Position numbers and translations under genes: made by a program. 33,540 bases of DNA from Gammaproteobacteria bacterium (GTDB lineage Bacteria > Pseudomonadota > Gammaproteobacteria > GCA-001735895): NCBI GenBank assembly GCA_026989015.1, contig JALSKD010000010.1, positions 1 to 33,540 on the forward strand. Reading direction: 5' to 3'. The notes beneath the pieces are model-generated. The model did no database searches, had not been told where the DNA came from, and saw only the letters and a program-made list of their open reading frames with translations. Positions 19,539 to 29,373 of the stretch are shown here, in pieces; positions within the stretch are counted from its first letter, which is position 1, and the number at the start of each line of letters is the position of its first letter.

Positions 19539-20027
19539 ATGGAACCTTCTTCAGTCGAAGTCCTGAACGGTCGCAGCGATTGCAGTGATGCTGTGAAACG
19601 CCTGCTCGAACGGGCCGAGCGGGAACTTGCACTGTTCACCCAGGAGCTGGAACCCCTGCTCTACAACCACCCCGAAGTCTGCCGCCGGTGTTTCGAAATC
19701 GCCCGTGGCAGCCGTAACGGACGCATCCGCCTGATTGCCCAGTCCACCCGCAGCGCCGCCGCCCAGGGGCACTGCCTGATCGACCTGTCCCAGCGGCTCA
19801 GCTCACGGGTCCGGATTCGCACGCCCGCGACGCCGGAGTTGCAAGCCTTTCGCGAAAGCTGGCTCATCGTCGATGACCACAGCATGCTGCGCATCAACAA
19901 CCCCGAACGCTGGGAAGGCAGCCTGATCCTCCACGATCGGCGCGTGGTGCGCGAGCAACTGGAATTTTTCGACGCCGCCTGGGAAAACAGCGAACCCGAT
20001 CAGCAGACGCGGAGATTGCATATCTGA
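19539..20027 (+). CDS. Uncharacterised protein downstream of the GNAT gene (DUF7931-like)
   Basis: The 162-residue protein is not firmly recognised. It has no signal peptide or membrane segment and is rich in Arg, Glu and Leu. The pattern of ELALFTQELEPLLYN, GRIRLIAQSTRSA and ESWLIVDDHSMLRI recalls half of a phospholipase-D-like fold, but no HKD motif is present, so an enzymatic role is doubtful. I recall a family named DUF7931 with this look and context, but could not check. It starts 3 bp after the GNAT gene and is the last gene before the convergent GIY-YIG gene. A functional link with the GNAT protein is inference from context. Confidence 0.7.
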   Translation: MEPSSVEVLNGRSDCSDAVKRLLERAERELALFTQELEPLLYNHPEVCRRCFEIARGSRNGRIRLIAQSTRSAAAQGHCLIDLSQRLSSRVRIRTPATPELQAFRESWLIVDDHSMLRINNPERWEGSLILHDRRVVREQLEFFDAAWENSEPDQQTRRLHI

Positions 20028-20041
20028 TCCGCCCTGTTTTC

Positions 20042-20063
20042 CATGCGTGAATCAATTCGCATG
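20042..20063. repeat. Small inverted repeat between convergent genes
   Basis: CATGCG (20042-20047) and CGCATG (20058-20063) form a 6-bp stem with a 10-base loop in the 54-bp gap between convergent genes. No T-tract follows on either strand, so it is at best a weak bidirectional terminator. Confidence 0.3.
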
Positions 20064-20081
20064 AAGTGAAGTCAGCACCGA

Positions 20082-21110
20082 TCAGGCTTGCCGGTTACAG
20101 GCCTCTGTCACCCAATCATGTACCGGCTGCAGCAGTGTTATACCTTCCCTGATGGTCTGGTGCGGGTCTCCCTCAGGGTCTATCGGGGTCCATATCGTCA
20201 AATGAGGGGAAACAGGTCGGACGACGGATAAGCCATCCGATACCCTAGTGACAGGTTGCCCCGGGTTTCGTGCTCTGAAGTTCCTTTTACTGTCCAGGCA
20301 GGACAGCGCTTCATTCAGAATGTTTGTCCACAGATCGCGATCCATTTGGCTGAGGGGGAATTCCTTTCCTCCCAGCAGTGCTTCACGAATCTCCAGACGG
20401 GCTGCTGCCTGCCAGGCATCTCGGGCAAAGCGTACGATGACTCGGTCCGGGTCAGCAACACGCTGTTTCAAGACGGTAATATCAGGGGCGTTCAAGATAA
20501 AATCCGAAATCAACCAGCGTCCCGTTTTTTCGCTTCCTTCCAGGTTGACCCCCAAATGCACTTCACCCGTATCGCGTTGAATCGACACATTCCACTGGAC
20601 GCCAAGCCTTCCGTCGCTGACCCCGAAATGGGGCCTGTTCAATTGACCAAAGGGCTTGCCTTTAAGACCAAGGACTTCATTGAAAGCGAACAGCAGATGT
20701 GTATAACGCAAGTCCTTCTTTCTTTCCGAAGGCCGTATGACCGAAGTGCTGTCATCAGGTGCGCGGGATCCGTCATTGTTTTCCTCAATCCAGGATATTT
20801 CTGTCTGGTTGTCCAGAATGGATCGAATGGCAACATAGGCATCCTCAGGGGTAAGATTGAAAAATTCACGCCGCTTTTGACGTAGTGGTGACAATTTCTG
20901 ATGGACCAGCCTTTCCAGGGCTCGGCAGTCATCCACTCGGAAATAGGCGGCAACTTCCCACAGGAAATCACCGGTTGAACTCTGGTTGATTTCTGCACAT
21001 CGTTGATAAGGATCGCGGGTGGTCATTCCAATCTTGCACACCGGAAGCACGATGTCCTTAACCTCGAGGATGTACACATAACCCGCGATTTTCCTGGAAG
21101 AATCATTCAT
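20082..21110 (-). CDS. GIY-YIG (T5orf172/MUG113-type) protein with unrecognised C-terminal domain
   Basis: The 342-residue product begins with a T5orf172-type GIY-YIG nuclease-like domain (residues about 10-100). GYVYILEV, then CKIGMTTRDPYQRCAEIN, ALERLVHQKL and RREFFNL, including the Glu where the family has its catalytic acid, fit this fold. The rest, about residues 125-342, has no domain I recognise; it is soluble, mixed alpha/beta, with no signal peptide. The G+C content is visibly below that of the neighbours, suggesting transfer. Start choice is uncertain: a GTG at 21152 lies one base after the stop of the decarboxylase gene and would add 14 residues; neither start has a clear ribosome binding site. 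It could be a restriction, repair or regulatory protein. Confidence 0.72.
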   Translation of the reverse strand: MNDSSRKIAGYVYILEVKDIVLPVCKIGMTTRDPYQRCAEINQSSTGDFLWEVAAYFRVDDCRALERLVHQKLSPLRQKRREFFNLTPEDAYVAIRSILDNQTEISWIEENNDGSRAPDDSTSVIRPSERKKDLRYTHLLFAFNEVLGLKGKPFGQLNRPHFGVSDGRLGVQWNVSIQRDTGEVHLGVNLEGSEKTGRWLISDFILNAPDITVLKQRVADPDRVIVRFARDAWQAAARLEIREALLGGKEFPLSQMDRDLWTNILNEALSCLDSKRNFRARNPGQPVTRVSDGLSVVRPVSPHLTIWTPIDPEGDPHQTIREGITLLQPVHDWVTEACNRQA

Positions 21111-21153
21111 AGGGCGGAATCGTCTAACTTTGTCTGGCCGGAAAAGTGCCACT

Positions 21154-22614
21154 TTAATCCGGCAGGTTCAAGAGGCGAACGGCCTCGGCCTCCAGGGCTT
21201 CGACCGCTGCATCGATATCGGCTTCCATGGTGCGGTGATTGATGACCGAGGCGCGCAGCACCCGCAGTTCGTCTTCGCGGGTCAGTGAGAAGACGGCCTC
21301 GCCGCGCTGCTGCAGGGCATAGCAGATGGCTTCGATGCGCCGGTTGTGCTCGACCGGATCGGTCGTGTCGCGCAACCGGAAGGTGACGATGGTGGACACC
21401 GGATCACGACACAGCCGATAGTGCGTGCTGAAGCGGATGCGATCGGCCAGGTAGCGCGTGCGTTCGCAGGCGCGGGCCACGCTCTGCCCCAGCCGCTCGA
21501 TGCCGTAATGGCGGAAGGTGAACCAGACCTTGAGCGCGCGGAAGGAGCGGGAGAGTTCCAGGCCGAAATCGCAGAACCAGGGTTCGCCCCCGGCCAGGGC
21601 TTGGCCGTGAGGAGCCAGGTAGTCGGGACGGATCGAATAGACCCGTTGGTGGAAGTCGCCATCGCGCACCAGCAAGCCGCCGCATTCGTAGCTGACCGAC
21701 ATCAGCTTGTGAAAATCGAAGGCCAGCGAATCGGCGGCACCGATACCCTCGGTCAATCGGCTCCAGGGGCTGCCGGCGATGTGCATCCAGGCACCGAACG
21801 CGCCATCCACATGCAGCCAGCAGTCGTGGCGGTCGCAGATCGCACGCAATGCCGCCAGGTCGTCGAAGCTGCCGGTGTTGACGGTACCGGCGTTACCGAT
21901 CACCAGAAACGGACGCAGACCGCGCGCACGGTCGTTGCGGATGGCGTTGTCGAGTGCTTCGGTATCGATGCGGTGTCCTGCGTCGGTGGGGATGGCCACC
22001 AGGTGATCCGAGCCGATGCCACAGGCTTCGACGGCCTTGATGATCGAGCTGTGCCCCTGGGTCGAACAATAGCAGCGCAATGGTGAACCGGCCTGGAAGA
22101 ACCCGTGTTTCTTGCTGTCCAGACCGAGCCGTCTGAAGGCCGCCAGCTGGATTGCCAGGTGGGTGGCCGCCGAGGTGCCGGTGGTGAGGATGCCGGAGCT
22201 GCCCTGCGGGAAACCGAACAGTTCGTGGCACCAGCGGATCACTTCCCGCTCCACATGCACCGCTCCGTGCTCGCGCCCGCCCACATTGGGGTTGAGCAGA
22301 CTGACGGCGAGGTCGGCGAACACCGAAGCCAGGTTGCCCCCGCCCTGAACCCAGCCGAAAAACCGGGGGTGGGTGTTGCCGTTGCGCCAGGGACGGATCT
22401 GCCTGCGGTAGCGGCGAATCACGGTGGCCATGTCCTCGCCCTGACGGGGCAAGGGTTCCTGGCGCAGTTCGGATTGAAGGCTTTCGGGGATTTCGCGCCA
22501 CACAGGTTTGTCGAAACTGCCGCGCAGGGCGGACAGTTCCTCGCGTGCAAAATCGGCAAGCTGCTGCTCGATGGCCTCCCAGTCTGCGGGATCGAGGCCC
22601 TGGGGATCACTCAT
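21154..22614 (-). CDS. PLP-dependent group II amino acid decarboxylase
   Basis: This 486-residue enzyme belongs to the aromatic-amino-acid/glutamate decarboxylase superfamily of fold type I PLP enzymes. The PLP lysine is Lys303 in FDFHKLMSVSYECGG. Upstream are HPRFFGWVQGGGN, GILTTGTSAATHLA, the STQGHSSI segment with the PLP-stacking His, NAGTVNTG and LHVDGAFGAW. The substrate is unknown; aromatic amino acids, aspartate, 2,4-diaminobutyrate and others are handled in this family. The start overlaps the ald stop by 4 bp (ATGA), so it is translated with the alanine dehydrogenase and the Dpp transporter. Confidence 0.88.
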   Translation of the reverse strand: MSDPQGLDPADWEAIEQQLADFAREELSALRGSFDKPVWREIPESLQSELRQEPLPRQGEDMATVIRRYRRQIRPWRNGNTHPRFFGWVQGGGNLASVFADLAVSLLNPNVGGREHGAVHVEREVIRWCHELFGFPQGSSGILTTGTSAATHLAIQLAAFRRLGLDSKKHGFFQAGSPLRCYCSTQGHSSIIKAVEACGIGSDHLVAIPTDAGHRIDTEALDNAIRNDRARGLRPFLVIGNAGTVNTGSFDDLAALRAICDRHDCWLHVDGAFGAWMHIAGSPWSRLTEGIGAADSLAFDFHKLMSVSYECGGLLVRDGDFHQRVYSIRPDYLAPHGQALAGGEPWFCDFGLELSRSFRALKVWFTFRHYGIERLGQSVARACERTRYLADRIRFSTHYRLCRDPVSTIVTFRLRDTTDPVEHNRRIEAICYALQQRGEAVFSLTREDELRVLRASVINHRTMEADIDAAVEALEAEAVRLLNLPD

Positions 22615-23729
22615 GCGATGCCGAGTGCCTGTTCCGGGCTGATCCAGTCCAGCCCCTGCGCTTCGGCAACTTCAGGGATCGTCAGCCGGCCTTCGTGGAC
22701 ATTCAGGCCGTGCCGCAGATGGACATCGTCGCGCAGCGCGTCCAGCCCCTGATCGGCAAGGCGGAGCACGAACGGCAGGGTGGCGTTGTTGAGTGCAAAG
22801 GACGATGTGCGTGGCACCGCACCCGGCATGTTGGCCACACAATAATGCACCACGCCATCGACGATGAAGGTCGGATCGTCATGGGTGGTCGGATGGGAGG
22901 TCTCGAAACAGCCGCCCTGGTCGATGGCGACATCGACCAGTACCGTGCCCGGCTCCATCTGCCGCACCGTATCGGCGGTCACCAGCTTGGGCGCTGCGGC
23001 GCCCGGGATCAGCACGCTGCCGATCACCAGATCCGCGCTCAGCAGCAGATTGCGCAGGGCTTCACGGGTGGAGTGCAGGGTCCTGATGCGGTCACCGAAC
23101 TGGCGGTGTATGGCTTTCAGTGCGTCATTGGAACGGTCGAGGACAGTGACTTCCGCGCCGAGTCCGATGGCCATCTCTGCCGCGTGGCGGCCCACGGTGC
23201 CGCCACCGATGACCACCACCCGGCCCGGCAGCACGCCCGGCACTCCGCCGAGCAGCACGCCCTTGCCGCCCTGGGCCTTTTCCAGCCAGTGAGCGCCGGC
23301 TTGAACCGACAGACGGCCGGCCACCTCGGACATCGGCGCCAGCAGCGGCAGGCCACCGCCGGGGGCGGTGACCGTTTCATAGGCAATGGCGGTCACGCCA
23401 CTGTCGATCAGGTCGCGGGTCTGTTCGGGGTCGGGTGCCAGGTGCAGGTAGGTGAACAGGATCTGTCCGCGTCGCAGGCGCTGGCGTTCCACGGCCTGCG
23501 GCTCCTTGACCTTGACGATCATCTCGGCCCAGTCGAACAGGGCTGCGGCATCCTCGGCGATCTCCGCCCCGGCGGCGCGGTACTCATCGTCGGAAGCGCC
23601 GATGCCTGCACCGGCCCCCTGCTCCACCCGCAGTTGGTGACCGTGGGCAACCAGTTCGTGAACGCTGCCGGGGGTCAGACCCACCCGGTACTCGCGGTTC
23701 TTGATTTCTTTGGGGACGGCAATCCGCAT
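22611..23729 (-). CDS. ald: Alanine dehydrogenase
   Basis: Ald interconverts L-alanine and pyruvate plus ammonia with NAD. The 372-residue length matches the family (about 371). The N-terminus [19 protein letters not shown] is diagnostic. The substrate lysine in IVKVKEP, histidine in FTYLHLAP and aspartate in VDVAIDQGG are present, as is the NAD-binding [23 protein letters not shown] box sits 9 bases before the ATG at 23729, which decides this start over an ATG at 23738 that would abut the box. It lies 5 bp behind dppF, linking it to peptide uptake. Confidence 0.94.
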   Translation of the reverse strand: MRIAVPKEIKNREYRVGLTPGSVHELVAHGHQLRVEQGAGAGIGASDDEYRAAGAEIAEDAAALFDWAEMIVKVKEPQAVERQRLRRGQILFTYLHLAPDPEQTRDLIDSGVTAIAYETVTAPGGGLPLLAPMSEVAGRLSVQAGAHWLEKAQGGKGVLLGGVPGVLPGRVVVIGGGTVGRHAAEMAIGLGAEVTVLDRSNDALKAIHRQFGDRIRTLHSTREALRNLLLSADLVIGSVLIPGAAAPKLVTADTVRQMEPGTVLVDVAIDQGGCFETSHPTTHDDPTFIVDGVVHYCVANMPGAVPRTSSFALNNATLPFVLRLADQGLDALRDDVHLRHGLNVHEGRLTIPEVAEAQGLDWISPEQALGIA

Positions 23730-23734
23730 GACGA

Positions 23735-24737
<1,003 letters not shown>

Positions 24738-24748
<11 letters not shown>

Positions 24749-25691
24749 CGTACTGCTCCGGGTGAAAACAGCGCAGCTGCAATTCGGAATTCCACGGCGG
24801 CACTTCCCGCGCACAGCGTTCATCGGCTCGGCGGCAACGCGGGTGGAAACGGCAGCCCTGGATGCGGTCCTGGGCACCGGGGACCATGCCGGGAATGGTC
24901 GGCAGGCGGCGCTTGCCACGCGCCCGTTCCGGCAGGGCTTCCAGCAAGGCGCGGGTATAGGGGTGGGCCGGACGCTCAAACAGGCGCTGAACCGGCTGTT
25001 CCTCGACCTTTTGTCCGGCGTACATTACCGCCACCCGCTGCGCGGTCTCGGCGACCACGCCCATGTCGTGGGTGATCAGCACCAGCGCCATGCCGCGCTC
25101 CTGCTGCAGGCGCAGCAGCAGATCGAGAATCTGCGCCTGTATGGTCACATCCAGCGCCGTGGTCGGTTCGTCGGCGATCAGCAAGCGGGGGTTGCAGGCG
25201 ATGGCCATGGCGATCATCACCCGCTGGTTCATGCCACCGGAAAGCTGATGCGGGAAGGCCTTCATGCGTCGTGCCGGATCGGGGATGCCCACCTGATCGA
25301 GCAAATCGATGGCCTGTTCGCGCAGCTGCCGACGGCTGCCGCCCTGATGCACCTTGATCGCCTCCATGATCTGGTAGCCGGCGGTATAGCAGGGATTGAG
25401 GCTGGTCATGGGTTCCTGGAAGATCATCGCCATGTCCTTGCCGATCAGCGCACGGCGGCGGGCATCGCCAAGGCCCAGCAGGTCATGGCCATCGAAACGC
25501 AGGGCGTTCGCGGTAATCTCTCCCGGCCAGCCGATCAGGCCCATCAGCGCCAGCATCGACACGCTCTTGCCGGAGCCGGATTCACCGACAATACCCAGCA
25601 CCTCACCCTTCTCCAGTGACAGGGAGAGGCCATCGACGGCCATGAAGTCGCCAAATCCCACGCTGAGCCGGTCGATTTCGAGCAGTGGCAT
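24738..25691 (-). CDS. dppD: Dipeptide ABC transporter ATP-binding protein DppD
   Basis: The first ATPase of the importer has 317 residues, with Walker A ([10 protein letters not shown]), signature [16 protein letters not shown], Walker B with [11 protein letters not shown], and the C-terminal CRFHPRC cluster. AGGAGG stands 6 bases before the ATG at 25691 and fixes the start. It lies 10 bp behind dppC and overlaps dppF by 11 bp. DppD and DppF form a heterodimer in this subfamily. Confidence 0.93.
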
Positions 25692-25701
25692 CGGCCTCCT
25701 C

Positions 25702-26613
25702 CTAGCGCTTGAGGCGCGGGTCCAGCGCATCGCGCAACCCGTCGCCCATCAGGTTGAAGGCCAGCACCACGATCAGGATCGCCAGCCCCGGAAAGGTGAC
25801 CACCCACCAGGCCCGCTGGATGAACTGCAGGGCGCTGGACAGCATGGTGCCCCATTCCGGTGTCGGCGGCTGCGCGCCCATGCCGAGAAAGCCCAGTGCC
25901 GCCAGGTCGAGAATGGCGCTGGAAAAGCCCAGTGTCGCCTGCACGATCAGCGGTGCCATGCAGTTGGGCAGCACGGTCAGCCACATCAGCCGCAAGGGTC
26001 CGGCGCCGGCGACCCGCGATGCGGTCACATAGTCCTTGCCCAGTTCGGTCAGTGCCGCGGCACGCGTGAGCCGAACGAAATGGGGCAGCTGTACGATGAT
26101 CACCGCCAGCGCGGCATTGATCAGGCTGGGTCCAAGGATGGCGACGATGACGATCGCCATCAGCAGGCTGGGCAGGGCCAGCATGATGTCCATCAGGCGC
26201 ATGATGAAGATGTCCACCAGACCGCGCGCGAAGGCGGCGATCAGCCCCAGCAGGATGCCGGCCATCAATGCCAGCACCACCACCATTGCGCCGGTGGACA
26301 GGGAAACGCGTGCGCCGTGAATGATGCGCGACAGGATATCGCGGCCGATGTCGTCGGTGCCGAGCAGGAAACGCGTGCTCCCGCCTTCGACCCAGGCCGG
26401 AGGCAACAGAAATGCGTCGCGGTACTGCTCCGCAGGCGGATGGGGAGCCACCGTGTCGGCAAACAGGGCCGCCAGCGCAATCAGCAGGATGATCACCAGG
26501 CCGGCGAAGGCGCCGCGGCTTTCGCGGAAGGCGTTCCATATCTCCACCAGTGGATGCGGCGGCGGGGCGCTGATCAGCCCTTCGGCCTCGAGTTCGGCAT
26601 CCGGTTCGATCAT
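25702..26613 (-). CDS. dppC: Dipeptide ABC transporter permease DppC
   Basis: This 303-residue inner-membrane permease is close to E. coli DppC (300). An N-terminal cytoplasmic leader is followed by several hydrophobic spans, starting at [20 protein letters not shown]. The sequence around [18 protein letters not shown] is typical of the subfamily, and the loop [15 protein letters not shown] contacts the ATPases. It overlaps dppB by 4 bp (ATGA). Confidence 0.93.
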   Translation of the reverse strand: MIEPDAELEAEGLISAPPPHPLVEIWNAFRESRGAFAGLVIILLIALAALFADTVAPHPPAEQYRDAFLLPPAWVEGGSTRFLLGTDDIGRDILSRIIHGARVSLSTGAMVVVLALMAGILLGLIAAFARGLVDIFIMRLMDIMLALPSLLMAIVIVAILGPSLINAALAVIIVQLPHFVRLTRAAALTELGKDYVTASRVAGAGPLRLMWLTVLPNCMAPLIVQATLGFSSAILDLAALGFLGMGAQPPTPEWGTMLSSALQFIQRAWWVVTFPGLAILIVVLAFNLMGDGLRDALDPRLKR

Positions 26614-27614
26614 CGGCGTATCCTCGGATTGACCAGGCCATAGAGCAGATCGACGATCAGGTTGACCGCCATCACCACCGAAGCCACCAGCAGCACCCCA
26701 CCCTGAAGAACCGGGTAGTCACGCCGCTGCACCGACTCGATCAGCCACTTGCCGACCCCCGGCCAGGCGAAGATGGTTTCGGTGAGAATGGCCCCGGCGA
26801 ACAGCACCCCCACCTGCAGGCCGACCACGGTGATGACCGGAATCAGTGCGTTGCGCAGCGCGTGGACGACGATCACCCGCCAGGGTGCCAGCCCCTTGGC
26901 GCGGGCGGTGCGGATGTAATCCTCGGAAAGCACCTCCAGCATCGACGAGCGGGTCATGCGTGCGATCACCGCCAGCGGAATCGTGCCCAGCGCGATCGAC
27001 GGCAAAATCAGATGGCTGAGCGCGGAGCGGAAGGCTCCGGCCTCGTCGGACAACAGGCTGTCGATGAGCATGAACCCGGTCACCGGCTCCACCCAGTAAA
27101 GTACAGAGATGCGCCCCGACACCGGCGTCCAGCCCAGTTGCACGGAAAAGAACAGGATCAGCAGCAGCGCCCACCAGAAGATGGGCATGGAATACCCCAC
27201 CAGCGACAGGCCCATGGTGCTGTAATCGAACCAGGAACCCCGTTTGACGGCGGCCAGTATGCCGATCGGGAGTCCCACCAGCAGCGCCAGCAGGATGGCG
27301 AACAGCGACAGTTCGACGGTGGCGGGGAACAGGGTCAGAAATTCCTGAAGGACCGGCGTCTTGGTGACGATGGACACGCCCAGATCACCGTGCAAGACCT
27401 TCTGGATGTAGATCCAGTACTGCTCCAGCAGCGGACGGTCCAGGCCCAGTTCGGCACGCAAGGCCGCATGGCGCGCCGGGTCGATGCCGCGTTCGCCGGC
27501 CAGCAGCTCGATGGGGTCGCCGGGGACCAGTCGAATCAGCGCGAAACTCAGCAATGTCACGCCGATGAAGGTCGGAATGACGAGTGAAACGCGGGTCAGC
27601 AGAAACTTCAGCAT
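26610..27614 (-). CDS. dppB: Dipeptide ABC transporter permease DppB
   Basis: This 334-residue permease (339 in E. coli DppB) has the N-terminal LLTRVSLVIPTFIGVTLLSF span, the RLVPGDPI segment typical of the family and several further hydrophobic helices. The ATPase-coupling loop appears as RTARAKGLAPWRVI. It partners DppC to form the pore. It follows dppA by 61 bp, across a strong hairpin that may lower its expression relative to the binding protein. Confidence 0.93.
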   Translation of the reverse strand: MLKFLLTRVSLVIPTFIGVTLLSFALIRLVPGDPIELLAGERGIDPARHAALRAELGLDRPLLEQYWIYIQKVLHGDLGVSIVTKTPVLQEFLTLFPATVELSLFAILLALLVGLPIGILAAVKRGSWFDYSTMGLSLVGYSMPIFWWALLLILFFSVQLGWTPVSGRISVLYWVEPVTGFMLIDSLLSDEAGAFRSALSHLILPSIALGTIPLAVIARMTRSSMLEVLSEDYIRTARAKGLAPWRVIVVHALRNALIPVITVVGLQVGVLFAGAILTETIFAWPGVGKWLIESVQRRDYPVLQGGVLLVASVVMAVNLIVDLLYGLVNPRIRR

Positions 27615-27631
27615 CGAATGACCGCAAAGGG

Positions 27632-27655
27632 GCGCCCGGCCGGACGGCCGGGCGC
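27632..27655 (-). repeat. Strong intercistronic hairpin between dppA and dppB
   Basis: GCGCCCGGCC and GGCCGGGCGC form a perfect 10-bp, all-G/C stem with a 4-base loop. It lies 20 bp after the dppA stop and 17 bp before the dppB start. No T-tract follows, so it is more likely an mRNA-stabilising or attenuating element than a full terminator. Such elements commonly explain why binding proteins outnumber their permeases. Confidence 0.6.
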
Positions 27656-27675
27656 GGGTTGCAGGACGGTGGCGT

Positions 27676-29268
27676 CTACTTCAGATCGACGCCGTAGAAG
27701 ATATGGCCACCGAAGGGGTCGATCTTGTAATCGACCACACGATTGCTCATCGGCATGAAGACCTTGGAATGGGCGATGGTGAACCAGGGCGCCTGTTCCT
27801 TGAAGATCACCTGGGCCTGCTTGTAGAGACGGGTGCGCTCCTTGATGTCGGTGGTGCGCTTGGCCTTGATCAGCAGATCATCGAAGGGTTCGTAGCACCA
27901 GCGGGCGCGGTTGGAACCGTCGGCCGCGGCGCAGGACAGCAGCACATAGAGGAAGTTGTCCGGGTCGCCATTGTCACCGGTCCAGCCCAGCAGGATCGAC
28001 TGGTGCTCACCCTTCTTGGAGCGTTTCAGGTACTCGCCCCACTCGTAGGTGACGATCTTGGCCTTGACCCCGACCTTGGCCAGATCGGCCTGCATCATCT
28101 CCGCCATGCGCCGGGCATTGGGGTTATAGGGACGCTGCACCGGCATCGCCCACAGGTCGATCTCGAAACCGTCCGGATAACCTTCCTGGGCCAGCATCCG
28201 CTTCGACAGCACCGGGTCATAGGGGTCGTCCTTCACCTCGTCGTTGTAGGACCACATGGTCGGCGGGATCGGGTTCTTGGCCGCTACGCCTGCGCCCAGA
28301 TAAATGGCGTCGATGATCGCGTCCTTGTTGATGGCCATGTTCAGCGCCTTGCGCACTTTCGGGTTGTCCAGCGGCTTCTTGGTGGTGTTCCAGGCCAGAT
28401 AGCCCACATTCAGGCCTTCCTGCGACAGCAGCTGGATGTTCGGGTCCTTTTCCATCTCCTTCAGGTCGGCCGGGTTCGGATAAGGCATCACATGGCACTC
28501 GCCGGCCTTCAGCTTGGCATAGCGCACCGCGGCGTCCGGGGTGATGGAGAAGATCAGGCGATCGATCTTGGCCTTGCCGGCCCAGTAGTCGGGGTGGGCC
28601 TTGTAGCGGATCACCGCATCCTTCTGGTAGTTGACCAGCTGGAAGGGGCCGGTGCCCACCGGCTCCAGATCGATTTTCTCCGGGGTGCCGGCCTTGCGCA
28701 TTGTATCGGCATACTCGGCGGAGAGAATCGAGGCGAAATCCATCGCCATGTTGGCGATGAAGGGTGCCTCCGGCTGGTTCAGCTCAAACACCACCGTGTA
28801 GTCATCGGTCTTGTAGATGTTCTTCAGCAGCTTGGGCATGTCCATGCCGTTGAAATACTCGTAGGAACCGCCGGAGAGCTTGTGATCCGGATGGTCCTTC
28901 TTCCACTGCCGGTTGAAACTGTAGAGTACATCGTCGGCATTGAAGTCGCGGCTCGGGGTAAAGTTCCTGGTGGTATGGAATTTCACGCCCTTGCGCAGGT
29001 GGAAGGTGTAGGTCTTGCCGTCGTCGGAGATCTCCCAGGACTCCGCCAGCCCCGGTACCACCTGGGTGGTGCCACGCTCGAAGGCGACCAGGCCGTCGAA
29101 CATCGCTCGTGAACTGGCGTCGAAGGTGGTGCCGGAGGTGTACAGGGACGGGTTGAAGCCTTCCGGGCTCGCCTCGGAGCAGTAGACCAGCGTTTTCGCC
29201 GCCAGTGCATTGCCGGAAAGGCCCAGTGCCGCCGCCATGCAGACGGATGCAAGCAGTGTCTTTTTCAT
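27676..29268 (-). CDS. dppA: Periplasmic dipeptide-binding protein DppA
   Basis: This is the substrate-binding protein (SBP family 5) that captures di- or short peptides in the periplasm for DppBCDF. The 530-residue length matches E. coli DppA (535). The first about 24 residues form a signal peptide (MKKTLLASV start, cleavage after NALA or one residue later). The mature part opens with KTLVYCSEASPEGFNP, characteristic of DppA. GGGAGAG stands before the ATG at 29268, which is preferred to the longer frame starting at 29307. Related family-5 proteins bind haem, peptides or other ligands, so the exact ligand is inferred. Confidence 0.92.
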   Translation of the reverse strand: MKKTLLASVCMAAALGLSGNALAAKTLVYCSEASPEGFNPSLYTSGTTFDASSRAMFDGLVAFERGTTQVVPGLAESWEISDDGKTYTFHLRKGVKFHTTRNFTPSRDFNADDVLYSFNRQWKKDHPDHKLSGGSYEYFNGMDMPKLLKNIYKTDDYTVVFELNQPEAPFIANMAMDFASILSAEYADTMRKAGTPEKIDLEPVGTGPFQLVNYQKDAVIRYKAHPDYWAGKAKIDRLIFSITPDAAVRYAKLKAGECHVMPYPNPADLKEMEKDPNIQLLSQEGLNVGYLAWNTTKKPLDNPKVRKALNMAINKDAIIDAIYLGAGVAAKNPIPPTMWSYNDEVKDDPYDPVLSKRMLAQEGYPDGFEIDLWAMPVQRPYNPNARRMAEMMQADLAKVGVKAKIVTYEWGEYLKRSKKGEHQSILLGWTGDNGDPDNFLYVLLSCAAADGSNRARWCYEPFDDLLIKAKRTTDIKERTRLYKQAQVIFKEQAPWFTIAHSKVFMPMSNRVVDYKIDPFGGHIFYGVDLK

Positions 29269-29298
29269 TGTTCTCTCCCTTGGTGTAGTGGATGCACC

Positions 29299-29317
29299 CG
29301 GTTGCAAACTGCAACCG
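29299..29317 (-). promoter_or_regulatory. Operator-like perfect dyad before dppA
   Basis: CGGTTGCA and TGCAACCG are perfect 8-bp inverted arms separated by AAC, 31-49 bp upstream of the dppA start. On the minus strand it lies just downstream of a TACAAT box, so it would cover the start of transcription. That position suits a repressor. No regulator is encoded nearby. Confidence 0.55.
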
Positions 29318-29331
29318 ATGGTGTTGCCGCG

Positions 29332-29337
29332 ATTGTA
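29332..29337 (-). promoter_or_regulatory. Candidate -10 box of the dpp operon
   Basis: TACAAT on the minus strand (ATTGTA on plus) lies 64-69 bp upstream of the dppA ATG and 15 bp before the dyad. No good -35 box is seen, so activation by a protein is possible. Confidence 0.35.
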
Positions 29338-29373
29338 AGCCCCCGCCCTGATGAGCGGAAGCCCTTTCTGTGA

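Noticed and set aside
27703-29112. Plus-strand open frame (469 codons) opposite dppA
   Set aside because: Antisense shadow of a clear binding-protein gene with signal peptide and ribosome binding site.
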